In this document: positions 7,878 through 16,252 of the stretch, piece by piece
How positions within the stretch are numbered: the first letter of the stretch is position 1
Layout of the letters: the number at the start of each line of letters is the position of its first letter
Position numbers and translations under genes: made by a program
Notes under the pieces: model-generated
What the model was told of the DNA's origin: nothing
What the model saw: only the letters and a program-made list of their open reading frames with translations
The model's database searches: none
Assembly (NCBI RefSeq): GCF_013201645.1
Contig: NZ_CP053842.1
Location: 1,178,001-1,242,000 of the forward strand
Origin: Campylobacter corcagiensis
GTDB lineage: Bacteria > Campylobacterota > Campylobacteria > Campylobacterales > Campylobacteraceae
Reading direction: 5' to 3'
Length of the DNA: 64,000 nt

Positions 7878-8012
7878 ACTAACACTAACTAAATTTTATT
7901 TTGTTAGTAATAAAAGTTAGTCAAATTTATATAAATTGCTATTTTAAGTGCTGATTTTAAGCTAAGTTAAATAAAAAATTAGTAAAATGTATCTAAAATT
8001 TTGTTAGTTAGT
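7878..8012 (+). repeat. Repeated ACTAAC/GTTAGT hexamers before ppiD
   Basis: ACTAAC occurs in tandem at 7878-7889. GTTAGT occurs at 7903-7908 and 7916-7921 and as the overlapping GTTAGTTAGT at 8003-8012. The first four can fold as two nested 6-bp stems, plausibly a terminator for the aldolase-like gene. The last pair lies near the predicted start point of the ppiD-ftsA-ftsZ transcript. A protein-binding role is speculative. Confidence 0.45.
7983..7988 (+). promoter_or_regulatory. Probable -10 of the ppiD-ftsA-ftsZ operon
   Basis: TAAAAT in the AGTAAAATG context, 43 bases before the ATG at 8031, which is preceded by AAGGAAAA. No other good -10 is seen in the 160-bp gap. Confidence 0.45.
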
Positions 8013-8030
8013 GATCAAGGAAAAACAGAT

Positions 8031-9500
8031 ATGATAAATTGGATGCAAACACATAAAAAAAAGCTTATTCCAGCTATTTGGATAAGCACTATTGCATTTG
8101 TTGGAGCTGGATTTGTTGGATGGGGTGCTTATAGTACTGGTCCGAGTGCTTCAGAAACCGTCGCAGTTGTAGGAAAAACTAAGGTTTTAGTAAATGACTT
8201 GCAGCAAAAATATAATGGACTTTATAATTACTTAAGTTCTATGACTGATGGCGGAATGACACAAGAAAAAGCTGATGAGATGAGACTTGAAGAGATAGCT
8301 TTGGCTGAAGTAGTTAAAGAGACTCTACAACTAAATCTTGCCAAAGAGCTTGGTATCGGTGCAACAGATGAAGATATAGCAAAATATATAGTAACAATGC
8401 CTGAATTTCAAGTAGCTGGAATTTTCGATAGAGAGCTGTATGAAAATTCAATTAAAAGAGCTGGTCTTAGTCAAAAAAGCTTTGAAGAGAGCCTAAAAAA
8501 AGCTATCATACTTGATAAACTAAACTATTCACTAAACCTTCCTGTAAACAACCTTGACCTAGAAGCTTTAGCAAGTGCTTATTTTATGCAAGATAGAATT
8601 TCAGTAGAAGTTGTAGAGATAACGCCTGATGATGTGAACGCCACTCAAGATGAGATAAAAGAGTATTGGGAAGCTAATAAAGAAAATTTCAAAACTCCTA
8701 CTATTTATGATATAGACGCTCTTTATGTATTAGCTGATAAAATTCCAACTCAAGATGAACTAAAAGAGTATTGGGAAGCTAATAAAAATTCATATCTTAA
8801 TAACGATGATACAATAAAAACATTCGAGGACGCTCTAAGTGAAGCAACAAGAGACTATAAACTAAGCATAAGCGAAGAGGATGCTCTTAAAAAGTACATA
8901 GCCTTAAAAAAAGGAGAGATACAAACTGATAAAAAACTAAGCATTGCTGAAGGAAATTTCTCATTTCCTATAGATGAGTTAAAAGCCGTTAGAACTGGTG
9001 AGTTTGCAAAACCTTTCATATATAAAGATGGATACCTTGTAGCAAAGATTAGCAATGTAAATAAACCAAGACAGATGACATTTGATGAGGCAAAAGATAT
9101 AGTCACTGATGTATTTAAGGTAGTTAAAGCAGACCAGGAATTAGAAAAAAAGGCAAATGAAACTCTAGCTAACTTTAATGGTAAAGATTTAGGCTTTGTG
9201 ACAAGAGATAGCCAGATAAGCTATGGCGGACTTAGTGATGGTGAATTTAGTATGTTTTTAAATGAACTTTTCAACCGCCCTACTACCAAACCAGGCTTTA
9301 TAAAGCTAGAAAACAAAGCTGTAGTTTATAACATAACAGATCAAAAGTTAGCAGATAGTTCAAAAATAGAAGAGTATAAAGATACGATATATCAGAGTGC
9401 TTTTAGCATTAAAAACACAGAACTAACTAACAATCTTCTTGATATCCTTCAAAAAAGATATCCTGTAAGAAATCTATATCAAGGTCGAACAAATGAATAA
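8031..9500 (+). CDS. ppiD: Periplasmic folding chaperone/prolyl isomerase PpiD-like
   Basis: A 489-residue membrane-anchored SurA/PpiD-type protein. One N-terminal helix (about 12-33, with IWISTIAFVGAGFVGWGAY) precedes a helical SurA_N-like region to about 190 and a long periplasmic domain where a parvulin-like fold would lie, with weak conservation. The start is ATG 8031, with AAGGAAAA in front. An in-frame TTG at 8001 lacks a ribosome-binding site. Residues about 205-217 and 240-252 repeat TQDE-x-KEYWEANK, encoded by near-identical DNA, so part of the domain was duplicated. It overlaps ftsA by 8 bp, and the same order is known in C. jejuni. Confidence 0.85.
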   Translation: MINWMQTHKKKLIPAIWISTIAFVGAGFVGWGAYSTGPSASETVAVVGKTKVLVNDLQQKYNGLYNYLSSMTDGGMTQEKADEMRLEEIALAEVVKETLQLNLAKELGIGATDEDIAKYIVTMPEFQVAGIFDRELYENSIKRAGLSQKSFEESLKKAIILDKLNYSLNLPVNNLDLEALASAYFMQDRISVEVVEITPDDVNATQDEIKEYWEANKENFKTPTIYDIDALYVLADKIPTQDELKEYWEANKNSYLNNDDTIKTFEDALSEATRDYKLSISEEDALKKYIALKKGEIQTDKKLSIAEGNFSFPIDELKAVRTGEFAKPFIYKDGYLVAKISNVNKPRQMTFDEAKDIVTDVFKVVKADQELEKKANETLANFNGKDLGFVTRDSQISYGGLSDGEFSMFLNELFNRPTTKPGFIKLENKAVVYNITDQKLADSSKIEEYKDTIYQSAFSIKNTELTNNLLDILQKRYPVRNLYQGRTNE

Positions 9501-10857
9501 CTGCTATATTTTAGGCCTTGATGTGGGCTCAGTAAATGTTACAGCAACCATTGCTAAAATTGACAATGATAACTTTTCAGTTTGTGGTATTGGTAAAGCT
9601 AAAACTTCTGGACTTAAAAAAGGCGTAGTCACAAATATAGAAAAAGCAGCTATTTCTATAAGAAAAGCTGTCGCAGAAGCCAAAAAAAGTGCTGGAACAA
9701 GACCTGATAAAACAGTAGTTTCAATATCAGGTGCTTACGCAAAAAGTGTTTCATCTCAAGGAATTGTTAGTATTCCAAACGATGAGATAACCATAAATGA
9801 GATAAAGCGTGCTATGCAGATGGCAAAAGATAACGCTAGACTTGAAAAAGAGCAGATTATTCTGCATGTTTTGCCTTACGAATTTAAAGTTGATGGTCAA
9901 GAATTTATAGAAGACCCTATCGGAATGAGTGGATCAAGACTTGAAGTTTGTGTTCACGTTGTAACAGCTGAAGAAAACTCAGTTAGAAATCTTTTAAAAG
10001 CAACACAAATGGCAGGCTTAAAGATTGACTCTATGGTTTTGAGTGGTTATGCTTCAGCGATTTCAACTCTAAATAAAGATGAAAAAGAGCTTGGTGTTGC
10101 ACTTATTGATATAGGTGGCGCTACATCAGATCTCATAGTTCATCTTGGAAATTCAATCAGATACAATGGCGTTGTTCCATTTGGCTCAGCAAATATAACT
10201 ATGGATCTGTCGCATGCTTTAAGCACACCTTTAAAAGATGCTGAAGACTTAAAACTTGAGTATACAAAGCTACTTCATAGTGGTGTAAAAGAGCTAAATT
10301 TGCCAACCATAGGCGAATCATCAAAAACTCACCCAGCAAGTCTGGATATAGTTACAAATGTAATATACGCTAGAATTGAAGAAATTTTACTCTTGCTTGT
10401 AAATGATTTAGAAAAAAGTGGCTATCTTAAAAATGGCAAACTAGGAGCTGGCGTGGTTTTAACTGGTGGAATGGCAAAGCTTGATGATATTAGAAATTTA
10501 ACTTCGCTTGTGTTTGATAATATGCCAGTAAGAGTTGCAAAACCAAGAATGGTAGCTGGACTTTATGAAATTTCAGATGATCCAGAAAATGCTTGTTCAC
10601 TTGGACTATGTCTATATGGTGCGGGTGAATTTACAGCTTATGAGATAGACTCAAATGGTGAGCTTAAGTACAAAGATGCTGAAATTTCAACACTTTCTAA
10701 GCAAAGCGTTGAAATTAACGATACAGAAAATAGAGTTGAAAAAGAAGTTCATGATATAGATAAGAATTTTCCAATAGATATATCAAAAATTTCTAAAAAC
10801 AAAGATGAGATTAGTATAATTACAAAATTTAAAAACTGGATAACACAACTATTTTAA
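9493..10857 (+). CDS. ftsA: Cell division protein FtsA
   Basis: FtsA is the actin-like membrane tether of the Z ring. The 454 residues show the actin/Hsp70 phosphate-1 motif ILGLDVGSVNVTATIA, the FtsA 1C domain between, ALIDIGGATSDLIVH (phosphate-2) and GVVLTGGMAKLDDI (adenosine motif). The carboxy end, ISIITKFKNWITQLF, is an amphipathic helix, the usual membrane-targeting sequence. A linker of about 50 residues before it is acidic and longer than in E. coli. It overlaps ppiD by 8 bp and lies 13 bp before ftsZ. Confidence 0.96.
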   Translation: MNNCYILGLDVGSVNVTATIAKIDNDNFSVCGIGKAKTSGLKKGVVTNIEKAAISIRKAVAEAKKSAGTRPDKTVVSISGAYAKSVSSQGIVSIPNDEITINEIKRAMQMAKDNARLEKEQIILHVLPYEFKVDGQEFIEDPIGMSGSRLEVCVHVVTAEENSVRNLLKATQMAGLKIDSMVLSGYASAISTLNKDEKELGVALIDIGGATSDLIVHLGNSIRYNGVVPFGSANITMDLSHALSTPLKDAEDLKLEYTKLLHSGVKELNLPTIGESSKTHPASLDIVTNVIYARIEEILLLLVNDLEKSGYLKNGKLGAGVVLTGGMAKLDDIRNLTSLVFDNMPVRVAKPRMVAGLYEISDDPENACSLGLCLYGAGEFTAYEIDSNGELKYKDAEISTLSKQSVEINDTENRVEKEVHDIDKNFPIDISKISKNKDEISIITKFKNWITQLF

Positions 10858-10870
10858 AAAGGGGATACAA

Positions 10871-12010
10871 ATGATGAGTAATTTTAGCGTTGAAGAGAGC
10901 AAAAGGGTCTATGGTGCAAAGATGAAAGCCATCGGAGTTGGTGGCGGTGGTTGCAATATGATAAATCATATGATAAGAGAAGGACTTGATAGGATTGATT
11001 TGGCTGTTGCAAATACAGACGCTCAAGCACTTCAAGGATCACTTGCAAAAACAAGAATAACCCTTGGAGAAGGGATAACAAAAGGTCTTGGTGCTGGAAT
11101 GGATCCTGAGGTTGGTAAAAATGCAGCCGAAGAGAGCTATGATACATTAAAAGATGCACTTGAGTACTCAGATATCGTCTTTGTATCAGCTGGTCTTGGT
11201 GGTGGAACTGGTTCAGGCGCAGCTGCAGTTGTAGCAAGAGCAGCTAAAGAAAAACAAGCATTAACTATCGGTATTGTTACAACTCCTTTTAACTTTGAAG
11301 GTAAAAAACGCCAAAGAATAGCAAAAGAGTCAGTTGAAGAGCTTAAAAAAGAGTGTGATTCTATCATAGTTATACCAAACCAAAAACTCTTATCTATTAT
11401 AGATAAAAAAGCTGGAATAAAAGAGAGTTTTAAAGTTGTTGATGATGTTCTTGCAAGAGCTGTAACAGGCATGACATCAATCATACTCGATGCTGGCGAT
11501 AGCGATATAAACCTTGATTTTAAAGATGTAAAAAAGGTAATGTCACATAGAGGTTTAGCACTTATGGGCGTAGGTGCAAGCGAAGGTGATAATGCACCTG
11601 TTGAAGCACTTCAAGATGCTATACAATCTCCACTTCTTGATGATATGAGTATAAAAGGTGCGATGGGAGTTTTAGTACACTTTAAAATTCATCCCGATTG
11701 TCCACTACTTGAGATTGCAGCAGCTATGGAAGATGTTGTTACAGAAGCAGCTCATGAAAATGCTGATATATTCTTTGGAACCACAACCGATGCAAGTCTA
11801 GAAAATAACCGTGTAGAAGTTACCTTAATAGCAACAGGCTTTGAAGAAGAAAAAAAGGAAATGCCCAAAGAGAGCGTAGAAGATAAAAAAGAGACTACAA
11901 GTCCGATTTTTAGCAGAGAAAGAATTAGAAGAGTAAGTGGTGGAATCGACCTAAGCGAGTCATATGATATGCTCGATGAGCCTGCTTATCTTAGAAATAA
12001 ATTAGATTAA
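10871..12010 (+). CDS. ftsZ: Cell division protein FtsZ
   Basis: FtsZ is the tubulin-like GTPase that forms the Z ring. The 379 residues contain AIGVGGGGCNMINHMI (20-35), the tubulin signature GLGGGTGSGAA (108-118), NFEGKKR and the T7 loop ILDAGDSDINLDF. A variable acidic and basic linker is followed by the conserved tail DEPAYLRNKLD, which binds FtsA. The tail's 'PAYLR' is intact. AAAAAGGGGAT precedes the double ATG. It is the last gene of the ppiD-ftsA-ftsZ unit and ends at a perfect palindromic terminator. Confidence 0.97.
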   Translation: MMSNFSVEESKRVYGAKMKAIGVGGGGCNMINHMIREGLDRIDLAVANTDAQALQGSLAKTRITLGEGITKGLGAGMDPEVGKNAAEESYDTLKDALEYSDIVFVSAGLGGGTGSGAAAVVARAAKEKQALTIGIVTTPFNFEGKKRQRIAKESVEELKKECDSIIVIPNQKLLSIIDKKAGIKESFKVVDDVLARAVTGMTSIILDAGDSDINLDFKDVKKVMSHRGLALMGVGASEGDNAPVEALQDAIQSPLLDDMSIKGAMGVLVHFKIHPDCPLLEIAAAMEDVVTEAAHENADIFFGTTTDASLENNRVEVTLIATGFEEEKKEMPKESVEDKKETTSPIFSRERIRRVSGGIDLSESYDMLDEPAYLRNKLD

Positions 12011-12027
12011 TAAAATCATTCCCCTTT

Positions 12028-12055
12028 ATCTTTGGGCTAAATTTAGCCCAAAGAT
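12028..12055. terminator. Bidirectional palindromic terminator between ftsZ and the DUF59 gene
   Basis: A perfect 28-base palindrome: ATCTTTGGGCTAAA followed by its exact reverse complement. It fills the gap between the two convergent genes and abuts the DUF59 stop codon at 12056. The flanks are AT-rich rather than pure T runs, so termination in either direction is likely but not strong. Confidence 0.75.
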
Positions 12056-12343
12056 TTAATTAAGTGCTTTTCTAACCTCATCTGTTGCCATAAAGATACT
12101 CCAAACTGGCTCCCAAACTAACTCTATCTCACAGCTACTAACACCTTCAACTCTTAGCGCTGCTTCTTTTACCCAATCTAAAATTAGCTCATGTAAAGGA
12201 CAAGCCCTAGTTGATAGCGTCATTTTTATATCTGCTTTGCCATTACTAAATTTTACGCCATATATAAACCCTAAAGAGACAATATCAAAGCCGATCTCAG
12301 GATCAACTATCTTTCTTAACTCATCATAAATTCTATCTATCAC
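12056..12343 (-). CDS. DUF59/MIP18-family metal-sulfur cluster protein
   Basis: This 95-residue DUF59 protein (SufT/PaaD/MIP18 family) has the DPEIGFDIVSLGFIYGV opening and the STRACPLHELILDW segment carrying the family cysteine. Relatives help mature Fe-S clusters. The frame opens at TTG 12355, but GGAG (12352-12349) is spaced correctly for the GTG at 12343, so I prefer that start. The alternatives are 4 codons longer at most. The 5' end overlaps the upstream membrane-protein gene, giving coupling. As last gene of the FNR-box operon it may mature a redox protein under oxygen limitation. Confidence 0.82.
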   Translation of the reverse strand: MIDRIYDELRKIVDPEIGFDIVSLGFIYGVKFSNGKADIKMTLSTRACPLHELILDWVKEAALRVEGVSSCEIELVWEPVWSIFMATDEVRKALN

Positions 12344-13508
12344 CACTAACTCCAAATTTACTAAATTTAAGTATGTTTATAACATTTATCATAAAAAGTA
12401 TAACGCTAACGCCCATAAATAAAATAGCTAAAAAACTACAACCAATAATAGCAAAAATAACACCTAAAACATTAAAAATCAGTGAAAATAAAGCTATATT
12501 TTTCATAACCATATCTTCAAGAAGTGGAACTTTTGCTTTGCCAACAAATGGTGATATATAGTGATACCAAACAAGAAATTGCAAAATTTTATAAATATGA
12601 CCCACTATAAAAGCGTATAAAAACCCAAAAATAACGCAAATTATCCAAGCTTCGTTTTTAAGTATAAAAAGTAAAATACTAAGAAGCAAAAATATCATAC
12701 TAGCTACTATATTTAAATTCCAATAATCCCACGCCTTTCTTTGGCGTTTTTTTAGCATAAGTCCCACTTGAGCTACAAATCCAACCAAACTAAGGCATAT
12801 CCAAATAATTGATACTCTATATTCAGCCCCTAAAACAGCTCCCCCACAAACATAAAGTCCAGCTGAGATAAAATAGAGTCTAAAACTTACATTTCCACAT
12901 AAAGAAAACATCGGCATTAACACACTTGTTGAGCCAAGAAGAATAAAATATATAAATCCTAGCACAAAATATATGTGATAATTAAGTAAAAGCATGAAGT
13001 CTAAATTTAAAGCTCCAACTAACACAAAAAGCAAAGCATAACCAAGTAAAATTCCAATAAGCAAAAATATACCAGCTATAAAAAGAGCATAATACGCAAA
13101 ATTTCTAACCATTGAACTTTTAAAACTTAAAAGATATGTAGTGCAAAAATAGACTAAACTAACAAACAAAATCGTTCCGCCACCATGCATCATCCCAACG
13201 CTTTGCTTTAAAAGTCCAAAGGCAAATACAAAAACACCAAATGCATAAATAACTAAATTTATCATAGCAAATTTAGTTATGTAAAACTCTTTTTCTAAAA
13301 TAACAGATGTTAGTTGGTAAAGTGCTCCTATGATAATACTCACAACAAAACCAACTAGAAAAATATGCAAAAATCCAGCCGTAGGAAGTGCGGTAATTGC
13401 GTTAAAATCAGCCAAAAAGTAAGAAAATATACTTAAAACTAAAAACAAAAACCCAACTATAAAATATCCACTAACTAACCTAAATGGCGCCACAAAAGAT
13501 GTAATCAC
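12333..13508 (-). CDS. Polytopic membrane protein resembling NnrS/haem-copper subunit I-like proteins
   Basis: A 391-residue protein with about 12 hydrophobic helices and almost no soluble part. Several helices carry histidines in otherwise apolar sequence (GFLHIFLVG, MMHGGG, LLNYHIYFVLG, FIVGHIYKI, VWYHYISPF). This recalls haem- or copper-binding membrane proteins of the NnrS and haem-copper oxidase type. I cannot assign a family with certainty. It lies between DUF2249 and DUF59 genes, a grouping commonly met around nitric-oxide and denitrification functions, behind an FNR-type promoter. A quinol- or NO-related role is inference. Confidence 0.7.
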   Translation of the reverse strand: MITSFVAPFRLVSGYFIVGFLFLVLSIFSYFLADFNAITALPTAGFLHIFLVGFVVSIIIGALYQLTSVILEKEFYITKFAMINLVIYAFGVFVFAFGLLKQSVGMMHGGGTILFVSLVYFCTTYLLSFKSSMVRNFAYYALFIAGIFLLIGILLGYALLFVLVGALNLDFMLLLNYHIYFVLGFIYFILLGSTSVLMPMFSLCGNVSFRLYFISAGLYVCGGAVLGAEYRVSIIWICLSLVGFVAQVGLMLKKRQRKAWDYWNLNIVASMIFLLLSILLFILKNEAWIICVIFGFLYAFIVGHIYKILQFLVWYHYISPFVGKAKVPLLEDMVMKNIALFSLIFNVLGVIFAIIGCSFLAILFMGVSVILFMINVINILKFSKFGVSGDR

Positions 13509-13511
13509 AAT

Positions 13512-13841
13512 TTATCCTTTACAATCTGCTTTAATATCACCCAAACTCATGCCATCTTTTAGACTAAACTCAAGCTTTACAAGCCCATTTTCAAGGTCAG
13601 TTTTTTCATAATTAACGCTATTTTCTATCTTTTTAATCAGTCCAATTGGAAATTTATGATTTATCATAATAACTTTTCTAGCCCTATCTGGTAAGAATTT
13701 TAAAGCAATAATAGCATTTACCATCGGTTCTGGCGGAACGCATTTACTACTGTCAAAACCAATAAATTTATCTTTTTTATAAAAATCTACAGTTGCATCA
13801 TCTACGCTAAATTTCTCCCAGCCATCAAAATGATTTTTCAT
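13512..13841 (-). CDS. DUF2249 domain protein
   Basis: The 109-residue protein matches DUF2249, a small TusA-like fold. The motif SSKCVPPEPMVNAIIALKFL (31-50) carries the conserved PPEPM and a cysteine at 34. A further cysteine is third from the end. Such proteins are found with nitrite/NO-reducing and haem-copper genes, where they may deliver sulfur or metal, but the chemistry is unsettled. It is the first gene of the operon. GGAG precedes the ATG, and the promoter has a perfect TTGAT-N4-ATCAA box at -41.5. Confidence 0.82.
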   Translation of the reverse strand: MKNHFDGWEKFSVDDATVDFYKKDKFIGFDSSKCVPPEPMVNAIIALKFLPDRARKVIMINHKFPIGLIKKIENSVNYEKTDLENGLVKLEFSLKDGMSLGDIKADCKG

Positions 13842-13870
13842 TTTATCTCCTAAATTTGAAATTTGATATC

Positions 13871-13912
13871 ATTATATAAGAATTTTGTAGAAATTTAGTT
13901 GATTTTTATCAA
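13871..13912 (-). promoter_or_regulatory. Class II FNR/CRP-type promoter
   Basis: TTGATAAAAATCAA (13912-13899, minus strand) is a perfect FNR consensus. It is separated by 22 bases from a perfect TATAAT (13876-13871). With a start point about 7 bases later (near 13864), the box centre falls at -41.5, the class II activation position. GGAG and the ATG of the DUF2249 gene follow after a leader of about 23 bases. Confidence 0.8.
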
Positions 13913-13923
13913 GATTTTAAGCT

Positions 13924-13950
13924 TTTAAGGGGCGAATTTAACCCCTTAAA
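13924..13950 (-). terminator. Hairpin terminator after purH
   Basis: TTTAAGGGG and CCCCTTAAA form a 9-bp stem with a 9-base loop, about 15 bases after the purH stop on the minus strand. T-rich sequence follows. It separates the purL-dnaJ-purH unit from the FNR-type promoter. Confidence 0.75.
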
Positions 13951-13964
13951 TTTAGTAAGTAAAA

Positions 13965-15497
13965 TTAGTGTAAAAAGTGTCTTTTGCCAGTAAAATACAT
14001 AGCTATATTAGCCTCATTTGCAGCCTTAATAACCTCATCATCTCTAATCGATCCGCCTGGCTGAACGATAGCTTTTACTCCAACTTTTGCAGCTATATCT
14101 ATGCTATCTCTAAATGGAAAAAACGCCTCACTAGCTAAAACACAACCATTTAAATCAAGCCCCATGTCATTAGCTTTTGCTACAGCAGCCCTAGCCGCAT
14201 CAACCCTGCTTGTCATACCCATACCAATAGCTACCATCATAGAGTCTTTAACATAAACGACGCAATTTGACTTGGTTAAAGCTGCAACCTGCCATGCTAT
14301 TAACATATCGTCAATCTGAGCCTTAGTAGCTTCTTTATCTGTAACACACTTAGCATCTTTTAATTCGCTTTTGCAGACAAAATCCCTTTCTTGATAAACA
14401 AATCCACCATCAATGTGTTTAAAATCAAATTGCTCGTTAGCTCTTTTTAGGAATTCAGAGTTATGGGTAAAAATTTTAGTTTTTTTCTTATCGGCAAATA
14501 CTTCTAGTGCCTCATCAGTAACATTTGCAGCAACTATTACTTCCATGAAAGTGCCTTTTTCATGAAGTTTTTGGGCTAAATGTCTATCAAGAGTGCCGTT
14601 TATTGCTATGACGCCACCATAAGCTGAAAGCGGATCACACTTTAAAGCATCTATATAGCTCTCATATACATTAGATTTAATAGCAAAACCGCAAGGATTT
14701 GCATGCTTACAAATAGCTACCGCAGGCACATTACCAAAGCTTGAAGCAAGCATTACAGCTCCGTGGATATCAGTCATATTATTAAAACTAGCTTCACCTT
14801 TTAAAGCAGTAAAGTTTTTAGAATAGAAGTCTTCAAACTCATACAAAGCACCTTTTTGATGCGGATTTTCACCATAACGAGTATCAAAAACCTTTGTACC
14901 TGTTATAAACTGCTTAGCTCCAAAGCCGCCATTAAAGCGTGAGTTCATATAGTTTGCTATCATACTATCATATGCTGCTGTATGTTCAAAAGCTTTAATC
15001 ATAAGCTCTTTTCTAAATTCAAGCTCATTTTTGCCACTTTGCAAAATTTTAAGAACTCTATCATAATCATTTTTATCAGTTACTATCATCACATTTGCAA
15101 AATTCTTTGCTGCACTTCTTACCATTGTAGGACCGCCAATATCGATATTTTCTATAATCTCATCAAAATCATCAGTTTTGTTTATCGTTTCTTTAAATGG
15201 ATATAAATTCACACACACCAGATCAATAGCTTCTATGCCATTTTTAGCCGCCTCATCAGCATCTTTATCTCTTTTAAATAAAATTCCGCCATGAATTTTT
15301 GGATGAAGAGTTTTTACTCTACCATCAAACATTTGTGGGCTTTGTGTGTACTCGCTAACTTCAACTGCTTTTATACCACTATCTTTTAGTAGCTTATAAG
15401 TTCCGCCTGTACTTAAAATTTCAAAATTTAAAGCCTCTAAACCTTTAGCAAATTCTACTATGCCACTTTTATCGCTTACACTAAGTAATGCTCTCAT
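13965..15497 (-). CDS. purH: Bifunctional AICAR transformylase/IMP cyclohydrolase PurH
   Basis: PurH performs the last two steps of IMP synthesis. The 510 residues cover the N-terminal MGS-like IMP cyclohydrolase domain ([40 protein letters not shown]) and the C-terminal AICAR formyltransferase domain ([23 protein letters not shown] with the catalytic Lys-His pair, [11 protein letters not shown], ending in [12 protein letters not shown]). Length and motifs are complete. It directly follows the DnaJ-type gene (same strand, no gap), downstream of purL. Confidence 0.97.
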   Translation of the reverse strand: MRALLSVSDKSGIVEFAKGLEALNFEILSTGGTYKLLKDSGIKAVEVSEYTQSPQMFDGRVKTLHPKIHGGILFKRDKDADEAAKNGIEAIDLVCVNLYPFKETINKTDDFDEIIENIDIGGPTMVRSAAKNFANVMIVTDKNDYDRVLKILQSGKNELEFRKELMIKAFEHTAAYDSMIANYMNSRFNGGFGAKQFITGTKVFDTRYGENPHQKGALYEFEDFYSKNFTALKGEASFNNMTDIHGAVMLASSFGNVPAVAICKHANPCGFAIKSNVYESYIDALKCDPLSAYGGVIAINGTLDRHLAQKLHEKGTFMEVIVAANVTDEALEVFADKKKTKIFTHNSEFLKRANEQFDFKHIDGGFVYQERDFVCKSELKDAKCVTDKEATKAQIDDMLIAWQVAALTKSNCVVYVKDSMMVAIGMGMTSRVDAARAAVAKANDMGLDLNGCVLASEAFFPFRDSIDIAAKVGVKAIVQPGGSIRDDEVIKAANEANIAMYFTGKRHFLH

Positions 15498-16250
15498 TTA
15501 CAATCCCCTTTCGTTTTTGATCTTTTCATACGCTTCATTTATCTCTTGAAGCTTTTTTGTTCCAGCTTCAACTATCTCATCATCTGCACCCCTACCCATT
15601 AATATATCAGGGTGATATTTTTTAACTAAAGACCTATATACTTTTTTAAGCTCATCATTGCTTATATTTCTATCAACACCTAAAATTTCATATGGTGTTT
15701 TTTTACTGCTTTTTTGCCTGTTTTGGTTGTTGTGGTTTTGATTACTATAGTTTTGGTTATAACTCTGTCTAGTTCTAAATTCAGCTCCAAATTTACTAAA
15801 AATCTCCTCTTTTAGACCACGATAAAGCTCAAATCCATCACAAATTTCGCTAATTATTCGTTTTTCTGCATCATTAAAATTTCCATCCATATAAGCTAAA
15901 TTTAGAAAAAAGTAAATTTTGCCAATCTTTTCAGGAGTGCTAAGTTTAAATCTTTGATTATACTCAAAAGCCACACCAAAGGCATTTTTAGTGTTATCTT
16001 TTTGGCTATTATAAACCCTTTTTAACTCATCTCTATCAACTCTAAATTTCATAGAAATCTCGCTTAAAACTTCTGAAACTATAGCTGCTTCTGTTTCATT
16101 TACCCTGCCATCGCTTTTTACAACTTTAGCAAGAAGAGCTACTATATATCTTGCCTCTTCTGCTCTTTTTAAAGGTGAGCTAAATTTAATCCCTTTAGAT
16201 AGATAGTAAAACAAAAATATAGCAAAAAATATAACTGGCAAATATCCCAA
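15498..16250 (-). CDS. Membrane-anchored TerB/DnaJ co-chaperone (DjlA-like)
   Basis: A 250-residue DjlA-like protein. An N-terminal membrane helix (3-20) precedes a helical TerB-like domain (about 30-145, with [15 protein letters not shown] and [14 protein letters not shown]). An N/Q-rich linker (161-179) follows, then a C-terminal J domain (about 186-246) with the HPD motif at 213-215. It would recruit DnaK to the inner membrane surface. It is sandwiched between purL and purH with 2-bp and zero gaps, so it is cotranscribed with purine genes for no obvious functional reason. Confidence 0.88.
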   Translation of the reverse strand: MGYLPVIFFAIFLFYYLSKGIKFSSPLKRAEEARYIVALLAKVVKSDGRVNETEAAIVSEVLSEISMKFRVDRDELKRVYNSQKDNTKNAFGVAFEYNQRFKLSTPEKIGKIYFFLNLAYMDGNFNDAEKRIISEICDGFELYRGLKEEIFSKFGAEFRTRQSYNQNYSNQNHNNQNRQKSSKKTPYEILGVDRNISNDELKKVYRSLVKKYHPDILMGRGADDEIVEAGTKKLQEINEAYEKIKNERGL

Positions 16251-16252
16251 AT

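Noticed and set aside
12373-12561. Short plus-strand open frames inside the membrane-protein gene, and many similar ones opposite other genes
   Set aside because: They lie wholly opposite well-supported genes, lack ribosome-binding sites and have low-complexity translations, so they are treated as chance frames.
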